Assembly (NCBI RefSeq): GCF_020595125.1
Contig: NZ_JACNMS010000004.1
Span: 124,001-188,000 of the forward strand
Direction of reading: 5' to 3'
DNA: 64,000 bases
DNA from: Jeotgalibacillus aurantiacus
GTDB taxonomy: Bacteria; Bacillota; Bacilli; Bacillales; Jeotgalibacillaceae
In this document: positions 27,063-36,062 of the stretch, piece by piece
Position numbering within the stretch: the stretch's first letter is position 1
Layout: each line of letters starts with the position of its first letter
Notes under the pieces: model-generated
What the model saw: only the letters and a program-made list of their open reading frames with translations
Databases searched by the model: none
Told to the model about the DNA's origin: nothing
Position numbers and translations under genes: made by a program

Positions 27063-27446
27063 TTGGCAGGTTTAAAAGGGATGTTTAAGCGCTTCAGCTC
27101 AGAGTGTGAGACGCATGATTCGCACGCTGATAAAGAGCTTGAAACGCGTTATTACAAAGCTTCGTTTGATAAGGTGTATGATCAGGTTAAAAAGTATTTT
27201 TCTGGTGAAGGGTATGATATCTCATCGGAATCGAAGGATCATGGGGAGATTATGATCAATCGGACAAAAAAGCCTTCGATGTTTATTATTGCGACGGTTG
27301 TGAGTACAAGACCGATTCATACGGCGCTTGACTTAAAGATTTCCACGGACCAGACGATTGTTGGCGGTGCGTATCCGAAGCTGAAAGAGGAAGTGCTCGC
27401 CTGTTATCAGGCTATGTCAAGGGAGCTGCGGGAGTCAGATCGTTAA
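27063..27446 (+). CDS. Conserved cytosolic protein of unknown function
   Basis: About 127 residues, soluble, no membrane span or signal. It begins with a basic helix (AGLKGMFKRFSS), then ETHDSHADKELETRYYKASFDKVYDQVKKYF and a beta-rich region ending in KEEVLACYQAMSREL. Similar small cytosolic proteins lie between speD and nrdR in other Bacillales; their function is not known. TTG 27063 is preferred because GGAGG (27051-27055) is too close to the ATG at 27057, which would add two residues. No partner is evident from the context. Confidence 0.7.
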   Translation: MAGLKGMFKRFSSECETHDSHADKELETRYYKASFDKVYDQVKKYFSGEGYDISSESKDHGEIMINRTKKPSMFIIATVVSTRPIHTALDLKISTDQTIVGGAYPKLKEEVLACYQAMSRELRESDR

Positions 27447-27516
27447 AGGCTACCTTGTGATTTCTCTCCTTTTTGGCTATCATAGTAAGAAATAGACCCA
27501 ATTTGGAGCTGGTGAA

Positions 27517-27978
27517 ATGAAATGTCCTTCGTGCCATGAAAATAATACGAGAGTAATTGACTCCCGTCAGATTGATGAAGGCAGATCAATCCGCAGAAGA
27601 AGAGAGTGCGAATCGTGTCACTACCGTTTTACGACGTTTGAAAAAGTGGAGGAAGTTCCGCTGATTGTTGTGAAGAGAGATGGCATACGTGAAGAATTCA
27701 GCCGTGATAAAATTCTCAGAGGTCTGATTAAAGCGTGTGAAAAGAGACCGGTTCCATTTGAAAACCTGGAGAAGATTTCAGGAGATATTGAACGGGAGCT
27801 GCGCAATCAGGGTATTTCAGAGATCCCGTCTGTTGATATCGGCGAGATGGTCATGGACCGGCTGTCAAAGGTTGATGAGGTCGCCTATGTCCGGTTTGCA
27901 TCTGTCTACAGACAGTTTAAGGACATCAACGTATTTATTGAGGAATTAAAAGAACTGATGAATAAAGAACGTACATAA
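27517..27978 (+). CDS. nrdR: Transcriptional repressor NrdR
   Basis: Zinc/ATP-cone repressor of ribonucleotide reductase genes. 153 residues: zinc ribbon with CPSC (residues 3-6) and CESC (about 31-34) around RSIRRRR, then an ATP-cone ([29 protein letters not shown]). Senses ATP/dATP balance and binds NrdR boxes upstream of nrd genes, none of which lie here. It is followed closely by dnaB-dnaI as in B. subtilis, so replication initiation and dNTP control are linked by position. ATG 27517 follows GGAGCTGGTG. Confidence 0.96.
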   Translation: MKCPSCHENNTRVIDSRQIDEGRSIRRRRECESCHYRFTTFEKVEEVPLIVVKRDGIREEFSRDKILRGLIKACEKRPVPFENLEKISGDIERELRNQGISEIPSVDIGEMVMDRLSKVDEVAYVRFASVYRQFKDINVFIEELKELMNKERT

Positions 27979-28010
27979 GAGAGTGAGAGGTCTTCCTCTT
28001 CTCTTTTTTT
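27978..28010 (+). terminator. Weak terminator between nrdR and dnaB
   Basis: GAGAGG-TCTT-CCTCTTCTC with a seven-T run (28003-28009). Pairing includes bulges, so some read-through into dnaB is likely. Confidence 0.55.
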
Positions 28011-28035
28011 GTCTGAATGGAAAGGGTCTGAGTGT

Positions 28036-29412
28036 ATGACGAACAGATGGAAAGAGATACAGCCTTCAGATGAATATAAAATCCAGCTGAATGGTCAGCT
28101 TAACCATCATGACAGGGAAATACTGACTTTTTTATATCAGCCGCTCGTAGGACCGGATGCAGTCAGTCTTTACAATCTCCTGTGGATGGAGGTAGACAAA
28201 AATCAGCTTGAGAGTGCCGGCTACAGTCATGGATCCCTCATGTCAATGCTGTCATTTTCCATTGATGAGGTGTTTCAGGCGAGGATGCGTCTGGAGGGAA
28301 TGGGACTCTTAAAGACTTACCGTCATGGATCGGCTGATAAGAAATCCTATCTTTATCAACTTCAGCCTCCACTGAGTGCACGCTTGTTTTTTGAGGACCC
28401 GATGCTGAGTGTTTTTCTATATAAACAAATTGGCAGTGCTCAGTTTCAAAGGTTGAAAAAGGTTTTTTCCGTCCCTTTTGAAAGCCTTGAAAATTACACC
28501 GATATTACCCGGAGCTTTCAGGATGTATTTGAGTCGGACATGAAGCTGTCCCCTGTAAAATCGGAGACACCTGAGAAAAACACAACCGTTCTTTATCGGG
28601 CTGAAAATGAAGGAGTCCCTGCCGATTTTCAGGGATTTGATTTTCAGCTGCTGCTTGCGGGTTTATCAGAGGCATTGGTGCCCCGGAAAGCACTTACTTA
28701 TGAGGTAAAGCAAATGGTCGTAAAGCTTTCCGTCCTTTACGGCTTAACTGAAACAGATATGAAAAATCCGATTTTATCGGCGCTGAATGAAGAGGATCAG
28801 ATTGATGTACACGAATTAAGGAAGGCATGCCGTGATGTTTTCCAGCTCAGAAATAAAGGGACGCTGCCATCAATCAAAGCAAAAGCACAGGAAAGCACTG
28901 CGCAGGAGCCTGTCACGGAAATGAACACAGAAGACAGTCTTCTGCATTATCTTAAGACAGCATCTCCTGTAAAGGTATTATCGGACGCCTCAAAAGGTGT
29001 CGATCCGACGAGATCCGAGCTTGAACTGATTGAGACCCTTCTTTATGAGAAAAAGCTGCCTCAGGAAGTGGTGAATGTCCTTCTTCAGTTCGTCCTGTTG
29101 AGAACGAATATGAAGCTGACAAAAGGCTTCGCTGAACAAATCGCCAATCACTGGGTAAGGTCGGGTATTCAGACCGCAGAAGAAGCGATGGAGGAAGCGA
29201 AAAAAGAATATAAAAGCTATATGACCTGGAAAAAATCAGGCGGGCAGCAGCCATCTAAAAAAGGAAAGACGATCCGGAAGGAAAAGCTGCCGGACTGGTT
29301 TACTTCCAAGAGCGATTCAGAAGAAGATGAGGCCGATCCGGAATTCTTAAAAGAGCGGGAACGGTATTTAAAAGAGCGTAAAATGAAAAAACGCATGGCA
29401 GGTGATGAATAA
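28036..29412 (+). CDS. dnaB: Replication initiation and membrane attachment protein DnaB
   Basis: Firmicutes-type DnaB, a helicase-loading co-factor acting with DnaD and DnaI at oriC and at restart sites (it is not the replicative helicase). 458 residues; winged-helix N-terminal region (DREILTFLYQPLVGPDAVSLYNLLW) and a C-terminal DDBH2-like part (EYKSYMTWKKSGG near 400) with a highly charged tail. ATG 28036 is chosen over a TTG at 28009, which lies in the terminator T-run. The stop overlaps the dnaI start by one base (TAATG), so the pair is coupled. Confidence 0.93.
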   Translation: MTNRWKEIQPSDEYKIQLNGQLNHHDREILTFLYQPLVGPDAVSLYNLLWMEVDKNQLESAGYSHGSLMSMLSFSIDEVFQARMRLEGMGLLKTYRHGSADKKSYLYQLQPPLSARLFFEDPMLSVFLYKQIGSAQFQRLKKVFSVPFESLENYTDITRSFQDVFESDMKLSPVKSETPEKNTTVLYRAENEGVPADFQGFDFQLLLAGLSEALVPRKALTYEVKQMVVKLSVLYGLTETDMKNPILSALNEEDQIDVHELRKACRDVFQLRNKGTLPSIKAKAQESTAQEPVTEMNTEDSLLHYLKTASPVKVLSDASKGVDPTRSELELIETLLYEKKLPQEVVNVLLQFVLLRTNMKLTKGFAEQIANHWVRSGIQTAEEAMEEAKKEYKSYMTWKKSGGQQPSKKGKTIRKEKLPDWFTSKSDSEEDEADPEFLKERERYLKERKMKKRMAGDE

Positions 29413-30350
29413 TGGATCCAATTAACCGGACGATCAGGCGTCTGTCAGGTTCCGATCAGTTCCAGCAGAGATATGAAATGATGAAAAAAGAGATTGCCTC
29501 CAATCCGGAGGTTCAGCATTTTCTTCAGCAAAACCGGGATAACCTGTCCAGGAATGCTGTGGATCAGGGAATGATTAAGCTTTACGAGTACATGAACCGT
29601 TCTGTAAAGTGTGCGGACTGTCCAAGCCTCGGAGAATGTAAAAATACGATGCAGGGATATGAGCCGAAGCTGATCATCCAGAATGGTTTTATTGACCTAC
29701 AGTATGCGCCATGTCCAAGACAGCTCGCAGCCCGTGAGCAGAAGGAAACGGAAAAGCTGATCCAAAGCATGTATGTTCCAAAGGATGTTCTGAAGGCAAC
29801 TTTTGATCAGGTGGATGTGGACAGCCCATCCCGGATGAAGGCGTTGCAAATGGCTGAGGACCTTGTGAAAAGATTGACAGAGGACCCTGAACATTATAAA
29901 GGCCTGTATCTTTACGGGCAGTTCGGTGTAGGAAAAAGCTATCTGCTTGGTGCCATTGCCAACGAACTGAAGAACCAGAACAAAGCAAGCTTTATTTTAT
30001 ATTTCCCGGAGTTTCTGAAGGAAATGAAACAGTCATTAGGAGATCAATCGTTTGCAGGGAAAGTGGATGCCGTAAAAAAAGCATCTATTCTTATGCTTGA
30101 TGATATCGGGGCGGAATCAATCTCAAGCTGGGCGCGCGATGAAGTGCTCGGGACGATTCTGCAGTACCGAATGGCAGAGGGGCTTCCGACTTTCTTCAGC
30201 TCCAATTTCGATTATGAAGGGCTTGAGCATCACCTGACATTCTCACAGCGTGGAGAGGAAGAACCGGTAAAGGCAGCGAGAATCATGGAAAGAATTAAAT
30301 TTCTCTCTATACCTGTTGAAATGAAGGGCAAAAATAAACGCCATTCTTAA
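29412..30350 (+). CDS. dnaI: Primosomal protein / helicase loader DnaI
   Basis: AAA+ ATPase that loads the replicative helicase DnaC. 312 residues. The N-terminal domain carries a zinc-binding cysteine set (CADCPSLGEC ... APCPRQ, residues about 62-100). The ATPase domain has Walker A GQFGVGKSYLLGA near 172 and Walker B SILMLDDIGAE near 228, then SSNFDYEGLEHHL and the arginine-containing RIMERIKFLS. Length equals B. subtilis DnaI (311). ATG 29412 overlaps the dnaB stop. The thrS T-box leader follows after about 90 bases. Confidence 0.94.
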   Translation: MDPINRTIRRLSGSDQFQQRYEMMKKEIASNPEVQHFLQQNRDNLSRNAVDQGMIKLYEYMNRSVKCADCPSLGECKNTMQGYEPKLIIQNGFIDLQYAPCPRQLAAREQKETEKLIQSMYVPKDVLKATFDQVDVDSPSRMKALQMAEDLVKRLTEDPEHYKGLYLYGQFGVGKSYLLGAIANELKNQNKASFILYFPEFLKEMKQSLGDQSFAGKVDAVKKASILMLDDIGAESISSWARDEVLGTILQYRMAEGLPTFFSSNFDYEGLEHHLTFSQRGEEEPVKAARIMERIKFLSIPVEMKGKNKRHS

Positions 30351-30439
30351 AAAACCCTCTTGCTTTTGGAAAAGGACTGCTCTAAAATGTCCTTATACAT
30401 TTGAATTAGATATTTTTAAAGGCACTGATGGGGACATGA

Positions 30440-30666
30440 ATCATTTTGGCTGATTTTCAGAGAGAGAGGACACGGCTGCAAGCCTCTCATGACGCGGAAT
30501 GACTTTACCACCCTTGAGCCGTACGAGTGAACCTTTCAGTAATTTGTACCGGATGCAGCCCGTTAGCTGAACCAGAGATTCTGAATGCAGTCTGTTCAGA
30601 AAAAAGGGTGGAACCGCGGGTTTGATAAAACTCCGTCCCTTTCCAGGGATGGGGTTTTTTTATATG
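30440..30666 (+). promoter_or_regulatory. T-box leader of thrS
   Basis: The conserved T-box AGGGTGGAACCGCG is at 30605-30618. Stem I can close by GGCTGCA (from 30474) with TGCAGCC (from 30553). Two Thr ACC triplets lie in the right arm region (30507-30509 and 30531-30533); which is the specifier needs folding. A terminator (CCGTCCCT / AGGGATGG, then a T-run) ends at about 30663. Uncharged tRNA-Thr should favour read-through. Confidence 0.92.
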
Positions 30667-30720
30667 CATAAAAAAGCATGAAGGCGAGAGTCCATGCAAA
30701 ATCAAAAAGGAGTGTTAATG

Positions 30721-32652
30721 ATGGAAGAAAACATGCTGATTACATTTCCAGATGGCAATAGCCGGGAGTATCCGAAAGGAACATCTGTTGAGAAAATTGC
30801 TTCATCCATTTCTTCAGGACTGAAGAAAAAAGCGGTTGCAGGTAAAGTGAACGGTGAGCTGATCGATCTTCGCACACCGATCGAAGCGGATGCGACAGTC
30901 GCAATCTTAACGCCTGATGATGAAGAGTCTCTTGAAGTTATGCGTCACAGCGCTGCTCACCTGATGGCACAGGCTGTTAAACGTCTTTACCCGGATGCGA
31001 AGCTTGGTGTCGGTCCTGTGATTGAAGGTGGCTTCTACTACGATATTGATACTGAGTCATCTATTTCAACAGAGGATCTTCCGCGTATTGAAAAAGAAAT
31101 GAAAAAAATCGTTGGGGATAACATTGATGTGGAGCGTGAGGTTGTCAGCCGCTCGGAAGCGGTTCGCCGTTTCGAAGAGATCAATGATCCTTACAAGCTG
31201 GAGCTGATTGAAGCGATTCCGGCTGATGAAGACGTGACAATTTATAAGCAAAGTGAATTTTTTGACCTTTGCCGCGGTATCCACGTTCCTTCAACAAAAC
31301 ATATTAAGGAATTTAAGCTGTTAAGCGTGGCCGGTGCCTACTGGAGAGGAAACAGCGATAATAAAATGCTTCAGCGTATTTACGGAACAGCTTTCTTTAA
31401 GAAAGAAGATCTTGATCACCACCTTCAGATGCTTGAAGAAGCGAAGCAGCGTGACCACCGTAAAATCGGAAAGGAGCTTGACCTGTTCACGAGCTCTCAG
31501 CTTGTTGGTCAAGGTCTGCCGATCTGGCTGCCAAAGGGTGCGACAATCCGCCGTACAATTGAACGCTACATCGTAGATAAAGAAATTTCACTTGGCTATG
31601 ACCATGTGTATACGCCTGCATTAGGCAGTGCTGAGCTGTATAAAACAAGCGGTCACTGGGACCACTACGAAGAAGGCATGTTCCCCCCAATGGAGATGGA
31701 TAATGAAACACTTGTCCTCCGTCCGATGAACTGCCCGCACCATATGATGGTGTACAAACAGGACATTCACAGCTATCGTGAGCTGCCGATCCGTATTGCA
31801 GAGCTTGGTCTGATGCACCGTTATGAAATGTCAGGTGCACTTTCAGGACTTCAGCGTGTGCGTGCCATGACATTAAATGATGCTCATATTTTCGCGCGTC
31901 CTGATCAGATCAAGGAAGAGTTCCAGCGCGTTGTGCGTCTGATCGAAGAAGTATATAAAGACTTTGGATTAAATGAATATAAATTCCGTCTTTCTTACCG
32001 TGACCCGGAGGATACAGAGAAGTATTTTGATGACGATGAGATGTGGGAAAAGGCTCAGGCGATGCTGAAAGAAGCTATGGACGATATGGGCCATGACTAC
32101 TTTGAAGCAGAGGGTGAAGCGGCTTTCTACGGACCGAAGCTTGATGTTCAGGTGAAAACAGCGATCGGTAAGGAAGAAACGCTTTCAACTGTTCAACTTG
32201 ACTTCCTTCTGCCTGAGCGCTTTGATCTGAATTATATCGGTGAAGATGGCAAGCAGCACCGTCCGGTTGTTATTCACCGCGGAGTTGTTTCTACAATGGA
32301 ACGATTTGTTGCCTTCCTGATTGAAGAACATAAGGGAGCACTACCTGTGTGGCTGTCTCCTGTTCAGGTTCAGGTCATTCCTGTTTCACCATCGATCCAT
32401 CTTGACTACGCGAAAAAGGTGCAGGAAGAGCTGCAGCTTGCAGGCGCACGTGTGGAGCTTGACAGCCGTGATGAAAAAATGGGTTATAAGATCCGTGAAG
32501 CTCAGATGAAGAAGATCCCTTATATGCTTGTTGTGGGAGATAAAGAAGCGGAAAATAATGAAGTGAATGTCCGTAAATATGGAGAACAGGATTCTGAAAC
32601 GGTTTCGTTAGAGGCGTTTGCAGAAGTTCTTAAAAAGGACATCAGGAAATAA
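30721..32652 (+). CDS. thrS: Threonyl-tRNA synthetase
   Basis: Charges tRNA-Thr. 643 residues, the same as B. subtilis ThrS. Order: TGS domain ([16 protein letters not shown]), editing domain with [14 protein letters not shown] and the CRGIHVPST motif, class II catalytic core ([26 protein letters not shown]; motif 2 [18 protein letters not shown]; motif 3 [19 protein letters not shown]) and anticodon-binding domain. ATG 30721 is favoured over 30718 because AGGAG (30708-30712) is eight bases upstream. Expression is governed by the T-box leader above. Confidence 0.97.
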   Translation: MEENMLITFPDGNSREYPKGTSVEKIASSISSGLKKKAVAGKVNGELIDLRTPIEADATVAILTPDDEESLEVMRHSAAHLMAQAVKRLYPDAKLGVGPVIEGGFYYDIDTESSISTEDLPRIEKEMKKIVGDNIDVEREVVSRSEAVRRFEEINDPYKLELIEAIPADEDVTIYKQSEFFDLCRGIHVPSTKHIKEFKLLSVAGAYWRGNSDNKMLQRIYGTAFFKKEDLDHHLQMLEEAKQRDHRKIGKELDLFTSSQLVGQGLPIWLPKGATIRRTIERYIVDKEISLGYDHVYTPALGSAELYKTSGHWDHYEEGMFPPMEMDNETLVLRPMNCPHHMMVYKQDIHSYRELPIRIAELGLMHRYEMSGALSGLQRVRAMTLNDAHIFARPDQIKEEFQRVVRLIEEVYKDFGLNEYKFRLSYRDPEDTEKYFDDDEMWEKAQAMLKEAMDDMGHDYFEAEGEAAFYGPKLDVQVKTAIGKEETLSTVQLDFLLPERFDLNYIGEDGKQHRPVVIHRGVVSTMERFVAFLIEEHKGALPVWLSPVQVQVIPVSPSIHLDYAKKVQEELQLAGARVELDSRDEKMGYKIREAQMKKIPYMLVVGDKEAENNEVNVRKYGEQDSETVSLEAFAEVLKKDIRK

Positions 32653-32668
32653 TAAAGGTTTGACACAT

Positions 32669-32704
32669 AAAACCCGGCACCTTAATCAGGCAGCCGGGTT
32701 TCTC
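32669..32704. terminator. Terminator shared by thrS and the lipoprotein gene
   Basis: AACCCGGC (32671-32678) / GCCGGGTT (32693-32700) between two converging genes; flanking A- and T-rich tails are short. Confidence 0.75.
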
Positions 32705-33172
32705 TTATGCTTCACGTTCATAATCTTTTTCTGTTCCGTCTTCGAATTTAATTTCAACATCGATAGACTGGAAGCCTTCTTCAATTTCGAACCCCTCAAT
32801 AACAGCATTGATCACTTCTTCATCGGGTGTATCCACTGTAAATTCGAAGCTGCTTAAAACAGGCTGCATCTCTTGAAATGCGTCATCTCCTGAGAGCATC
32901 ATCATATTTTGTTCATCTTCAAAAGAAGCTTTAATCGTTTCTCCTTCTGCATCGTAAGTCGTTTCAAAATCATTATCATTTCCTTCATAATCGACATCAA
33001 TGTCAAACTCTAAATAAGGTATGTCAGTGTTATCCTGTGAAGATCCGCTGTCAGACTGTTGACCTGATTGTTCTTCTTCGGGGGCAGGGTTATTGACTGT
33101 TTCATCATCACCGCAGGCTGCAAGAAGAAAGGTCATGGTGGCGATTGTGGTAAGGGTATATGTGTATTTCAA
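32705..33172 (-). CDS. YusW-like lipoprotein
   Basis: 155 residues on the minus strand. Lipoprotein signal peptide (MKYTYTLTTIATMTFLLAAC; lipobox LAAC, cysteine 20), an acidic low-complexity linker rich in Ser, Gln and Glu, then a soluble domain of about 100 very acidic residues (YLEFDIDVDYEG; TYDAEGETIKASFEDE; IDVEIKFEDGTEKDYE) resembling the YusW-like family. Function unknown; it should be anchored on the outer face of the membrane. It sits where B. subtilis has ytxB/ytxC, neither of which is seen. Confidence 0.8.
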   Translation of the reverse strand: MKYTYTLTTIATMTFLLAACGDDETVNNPAPEEEQSGQQSDSGSSQDNTDIPYLEFDIDVDYEGNDNDFETTYDAEGETIKASFEDEQNMMMLSGDDAFQEMQPVLSSFEFTVDTPDEEVINAVIEGFEIEEGFQSIDVEIKFEDGTEKDYEREA

Positions 33173-33410
33173 TTGTGTGCCTCCGTTCTGGTTGGTTTAC
33201 AGTCAGTTTAGCCTGTTTCAGCAAACTTAAACGCAGTTTGAGAAGGCAGGTAGACACATCATTCGTCATCATTTTAGGAACATGATCAATCATCTTACGA
33301 AAGACTGTTTAAATAGACAAGGACCATTCATTAAAAAAATCCAAAAAACTGTTGCGACATCCGAAATCATTTGATATGATCAATCATGTTGATTTAATTA
33401 CGAACAAGGA

Positions 33411-33439
33411 TTGACAGCAGACTTTTGCTGCGTTACAAT
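33411..33439 (+). promoter_or_regulatory. infC-rpmI-rplT promoter
   Basis: TTGACA (33411-33416), 17 bases, TACAAT (33434-33439); the best sigma-A match in the window. The preceding 230 bases upstream to the lipoprotein gene hold no gene. Confidence 0.9.
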
Positions 33440-33606
33440 AGCATGAGTGAATTGAATACGAATTTGTGTACAAGAAGAGGCACCCGCTTCTCACCTGACC
33501 GGCACAGCAGTAGCTGACAGGTAACACGCAGTACGTACATACATAAAGTATGTATCGGCATGCATGGATGCGGGGAACTAATGTGGTTTCCGGCTTTTTT
33601 TATGTC
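33440..33606 (+). promoter_or_regulatory. L20-type autoregulatory leader of infC operon
   Basis: A leader of about 220 bases with several hairpins (TACATAC/GTATGTA around 33540; GCGGGGAAC / GGTTTCCGGC at 33570-33595) ending in a T-run at 33595-33601 before infC. This is the place and form of the B. subtilis leader in which ribosomal protein L20 binding promotes premature termination. Assignment is by position and structure, not by covariance search. Confidence 0.7.
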
Positions 33607-33667
33607 TTAAAGCACTAATCTTATGCGCAAACCGAGTATTCTCAAATCAATCCGGAGGTGGATTACT

Positions 33668-34183
33668 ATTAGCAAAGACGTAATGGTTAACGAAGGAATC
33701 CGTTCACGCGAAGTACGTTTAATCGATCAAAACGGCGAACAGCTTGGTATTAAATCCAAGAACGAAGCCCTTGATATTGCAGCGCGTGTAAACCTTGATC
33801 TGGTTCTTGTTGCACCAAATGCGAAGCCGCCTGTTGCACGTATCATGGATTACGGTAAATTCAAGTTCGAGCAGCAGAAGAAAGAAAAAGAGGCACGTAA
33901 AAATCAAAAGGTTATCAATCTGAAAGAAGTTCGTCTAAGTCCGACGATTGATGAGCATGATTTTAACACGAAGCTTCGTAATGCACGCAAGTTCCTTGAA
34001 AAAGGGGATAAAGTAAAAGCGTCCATCCGTTTCCGCGGACGTGCGATCACGCACAAGGAAATCGGACAGCGGGTTTTAGAGCGTTTCGCTGAGGAATGCA
34101 AAGACGTTTCAACAGTGGAATCAAAACCTAAAATGGACGGCCGCAGCATGTTCTTAATGCTTGCACCAACGATCGAAAAGTAA
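33668..34183 (+). CDS. infC: Translation initiation factor IF-3, ATT start
   Basis: 171 residues. IF3 N-terminal domain ([23 protein letters not shown]), linker rich in Lys/Glu ([14 protein letters not shown]) and C-terminal domain ([25 protein letters not shown]). The start is taken as ATT at 33668 (I-S-K-D-V-M-V-N), because GGAGGTG (33654-33660) lies seven bases upstream. ATT starts on infC are known in E. coli and B. subtilis, where IF3 discriminates against them and so limits its own synthesis. The next ATG is at 33683, with no suitable ribosome binding site. Confidence 0.95.
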   Translation: MSKDVMVNEGIRSREVRLIDQNGEQLGIKSKNEALDIAARVNLDLVLVAPNAKPPVARIMDYGKFKFEQQKKEKEARKNQKVINLKEVRLSPTIDEHDFNTKLRNARKFLEKGDKVKASIRFRGRAITHKEIGQRVLERFAEECKDVSTVESKPKMDGRSMFLMLAPTIEK

Positions 34184-34205
34184 TGATTTAAGGAGGATAC
34201 TACTC

Positions 34206-34394
34206 ATGCCAAAAATGAAAACTCACCGTGGATCAGCTAAGCGTTTCAAAAAGACTGGATCTGGAAAACTTAAGCGTTCACGTGCATACACTAGTCACCT
34301 TTTCGCTAACAAGTCTACAAAAGCTAAGCGTAAGCTTCGCAAAGGTTCTCTTGTGTCTTCAGGCGATTACAAGCGCATCAAAAACATGATCTAA
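34206..34394 (+). CDS. rpmI: 50S ribosomal protein L35
   Basis: 62 very basic residues beginning [20 protein letters not shown], the L35 hallmark. It is four residues shorter at the C-terminus than B. subtilis L35 (66). ATG 34206 follows AAGGAGG; the earlier in-frame start at 34161 lies within infC. Middle gene of infC-rpmI-rplT. Confidence 0.96.
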   Translation: MPKMKTHRGSAKRFKKTGSGKLKRSRAYTSHLFANKSTKAKRKLRKGSLVSSGDYKRIKNMI

Positions 34395-34435
34395 TTTTAA
34401 AATACAGAACAAAGATTTATTAGGAGGTAATCACT

Positions 34436-34795
34436 ATGCCACGTGTTAAAGGTGGAATCGTTTCTCGTAAACGTAGAAAAAGAGTTCTTAAACTCGCTAA
34501 AGGATATTATGGTTCAAAACATACGCTATACAAAGTAGCTAACCAGCAGGTAATGAAGTCAGGAAACTATGCTTTCCGTGACCGTCGCCAGAAAAAGCGT
34601 GATTTCCGTAAGCTTTGGATTACTCGTATCAACGCAGCAGCTCGTACAAACGGACTTTCTTACAGCCGTTTAATGCACGGACTTAAGCTTGCAGGTATCG
34701 AAGTAAACCGTAAAATGCTTGCTGAGCTTGCTGTAGCTGACGAAAAAGCATTCACACAGCTTGCAGACGCTGCAAAAGCTGAACTTAACAAGTAA
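34436..34795 (+). CDS. rplT: 50S ribosomal protein L20
   Basis: 119 basic residues ([28 protein letters not shown]...), the same as B. subtilis L20. Binds 23S rRNA early in assembly of the large subunit. In Bacillus, free L20 also binds the leader of its own operon and causes premature termination, which fits the structured leader at 33440-33606. ATG 34436 follows AGGAGG. A terminator follows. Confidence 0.97.
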   Translation: MPRVKGGIVSRKRRKRVLKLAKGYYGSKHTLYKVANQQVMKSGNYAFRDRRQKKRDFRKLWITRINAAARTNGLSYSRLMHGLKLAGIEVNRKMLAELAVADEKAFTQLADAAKAELNK

Positions 34796-34802
34796 TAATT
34801 AA

Positions 34803-34839
34803 AGGGACTGTTCCGATTGACGGAGCAGTTCTTTTTTAT
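34803..34839 (+). terminator. Terminator after rplT
   Basis: GGACTGTTCCG (from 34805) pairs with CGGAGCAGTTC (34821-34831), one mismatch, then TTTTTT. Confidence 0.9.
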
Positions 34840-34915
34840 TTTAAATGCCGCGTGATCTGTTCTATACTGAAATAGATAATGAAGCATTGATCATATGTAA
34901 AGAAAGGAAATATGA

Positions 34916-35185
34916 ATGAATCAGCTATTTTTGGGATACTTACTGTTAATCAATATTGCGGGATTTGCTACGATGGGGATCGATAAAAAGAAGGCTAAGA
35001 AAAATGAGTACCGTATTCCAGAAAAAACATTGTGGCTTGTTGCATTCGCAGGAGGAGCGCTCGGCAGCTGGCTTGGCATGCAGTTTTTTCACCACAAGAC
35101 AAGACACCGTAACTTCTCCATGGGACTTCCATTTCTCGTAATCGTGTATGGAGGGCTTCTGATTTATACCTATTACTGGCAGTAA
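34916..35185 (+). CDS. ysdA: DUF1294 family membrane protein (YsdA-like)
   Basis: 89 residues with three or four membrane spans: LFLGYLLLINIAGFATMGID, then KKKAKKNEYRIPEKTLWLVAFAGGALGSWLGMQFF and LPFLVIVYGGLLIYTYYW. The RIPE-x4-L...GG-x2-G / HKTRH pattern is that of DUF1294. Function unknown; gene position after rplT matches B. subtilis ysdA. ATG 34916 follows AGAAAGGA. A strong terminator ends it; array 2 follows. Confidence 0.88.
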   Translation: MNQLFLGYLLLINIAGFATMGIDKKKAKKNEYRIPEKTLWLVAFAGGALGSWLGMQFFHHKTRHRNFSMGLPFLVIVYGGLLIYTYYWQ

Positions 35186-35235
35186 AAAAGATAGGGATTT
35201 GACTTTGAGTTGCGTCAAATTCCTATCTTTTTTTG
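35184..35235. terminator. Terminator after ysdA
   Basis: AAAAAGATAGG (35185-35195) / CCTATCTTTTT (35222-35232) with inner TTTGAC / GTCAAA pairing, ending in Ts; usable on both strands. Confidence 0.9.
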
Positions 35236-35346
35236 TTTGGGATTGCATTATACCATTTTTGAGATAACTGGTTTTTTGTGAAAAACGGCCAGATGACAAT
35301 CACGCTTGTGAAAATCGCTGTTCAGCTTTAGGAAGTAGAAGTTGAT

Positions 35347-35511
35347 CTATCGACAGATTCTTTGGTGATATGAACAGATCGTTGAGTGCTATCAACAGAA
35401 ATAACGTATCTACCGACAGGATTTTAAGTGCTCTCAACAATTCCAGTCCTAGAAGGCTTTCTATCTACAAATATGTGTTGTCTAGTGACAGAAATCATTC
35501 TGCTATCAACA
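35347..35511. repeat. 21-bp phased array of degenerate CTATCRACA 9-mers (array 2)
   Basis: Eight 9-mers begin at 35347, 35368, 35389, 35410, 35431, 35461, 35482 and 35503: CTATCGACA, ATATGAACA, CTATCAACA, CTACCGACA, CTCTCAACA, CTATCTACA, CTAGTGACA, CTATCAACA. Steps are 21,21,21,21,30,21,21, the same plan as array 1, including the 30-bp step after the fifth unit. Spacers are unrelated to those of array 1 apart from a CCA(A/G)TCC element in the long spacer. It lies between the converging ysdA and ysdB genes. The plus frame is open but lacks a ribosome binding site, and the minus frame is broken by a stop. Confidence 0.85.
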
Positions 35512-35553
35512 CCTGCCTGCAAATGATCTACTGCAAAAAATTACTCAATGGAT

Positions 35554-35949
35554 TCATTCCATCCGATCCTTTTCAAGCAGCTCCCTGATCGGACTCTTCC
35601 AATCAATCCTGGCGTGGGGATAATTGCTGCGAACCTCCGTTTCAAGAAAGCGGAAATCCTCAATCGTAAACCCCTGCAGTCTGGAAGGGTCATGCGGCCA
35701 GATGAAAATCGAAACAACATCAAATGAACGCTCCGTTTCACCCAGATATTTTTCACCTTGAAACATCAGACCTTTATAAGTAATAAAGAAATTTTTACGT
35801 GGATTATTCGAATCATCATGAAAATAATAATCTGCTTTTTCGTGGGCAAGCTCCAATTTCCTCTTCGGATCAAACAAATATTTAAATCCCTTATAAATAA
35901 GATAAAGAACAGCTGCAAGTATAATCAGCCTCAGCAAAAGAACAACCAT
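35554..35949 (-). CDS. ysdB: YsdB, sigma-W pathway protein
   Basis: 131 residues: one N-terminal membrane span (VVLLLRLIILAAVLYLIYKGFKYLF) and a cytoplasmic domain (RKLELAHEKADYYFHDD; IFIWPHDPSRLQGF). Length and sequence type match YsdB, whose loss lowers sigma-W activity in B. subtilis; its exact role is unclear. Read from the minus strand; a sigma-W-type promoter lies directly upstream (35979-36007), consistent with autocontrol in that regulon. Divergent to the dUTPase gene. Confidence 0.88.
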   Translation of the reverse strand: MVVLLLRLIILAAVLYLIYKGFKYLFDPKRKLELAHEKADYYFHDDSNNPRKNFFITYKGLMFQGEKYLGETERSFDVVSIFIWPHDPSRLQGFTIEDFRFLETEVRSNYPHARIDWKSPIRELLEKDRME

Positions 35950-35978
35950 TTAAACGCCCCCCAACAATCCTTGTCCTC

Positions 35979-36007
35979 TATACGTACCGAGGGATAAAAA
36001 GGTTCCA
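35979..36007 (-). promoter_or_regulatory. Sigma-W-type promoter of ysdB
   Basis: On the minus strand TGGAAC (36007-36002), 17 bases, CGTATA (35984-35979), 5/6 and 6/6 to the sigma-W consensus, with a T-run after the -35 as is usual for sigma-W promoters. It lies 30 bases from the ysdB start. Confidence 0.8.
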
Positions 36008-36062
36008 ATTTTCTTTTCTTTTTTTGTGATTTTGATACACTGAACAGAGAAGGAGAGGGAAA

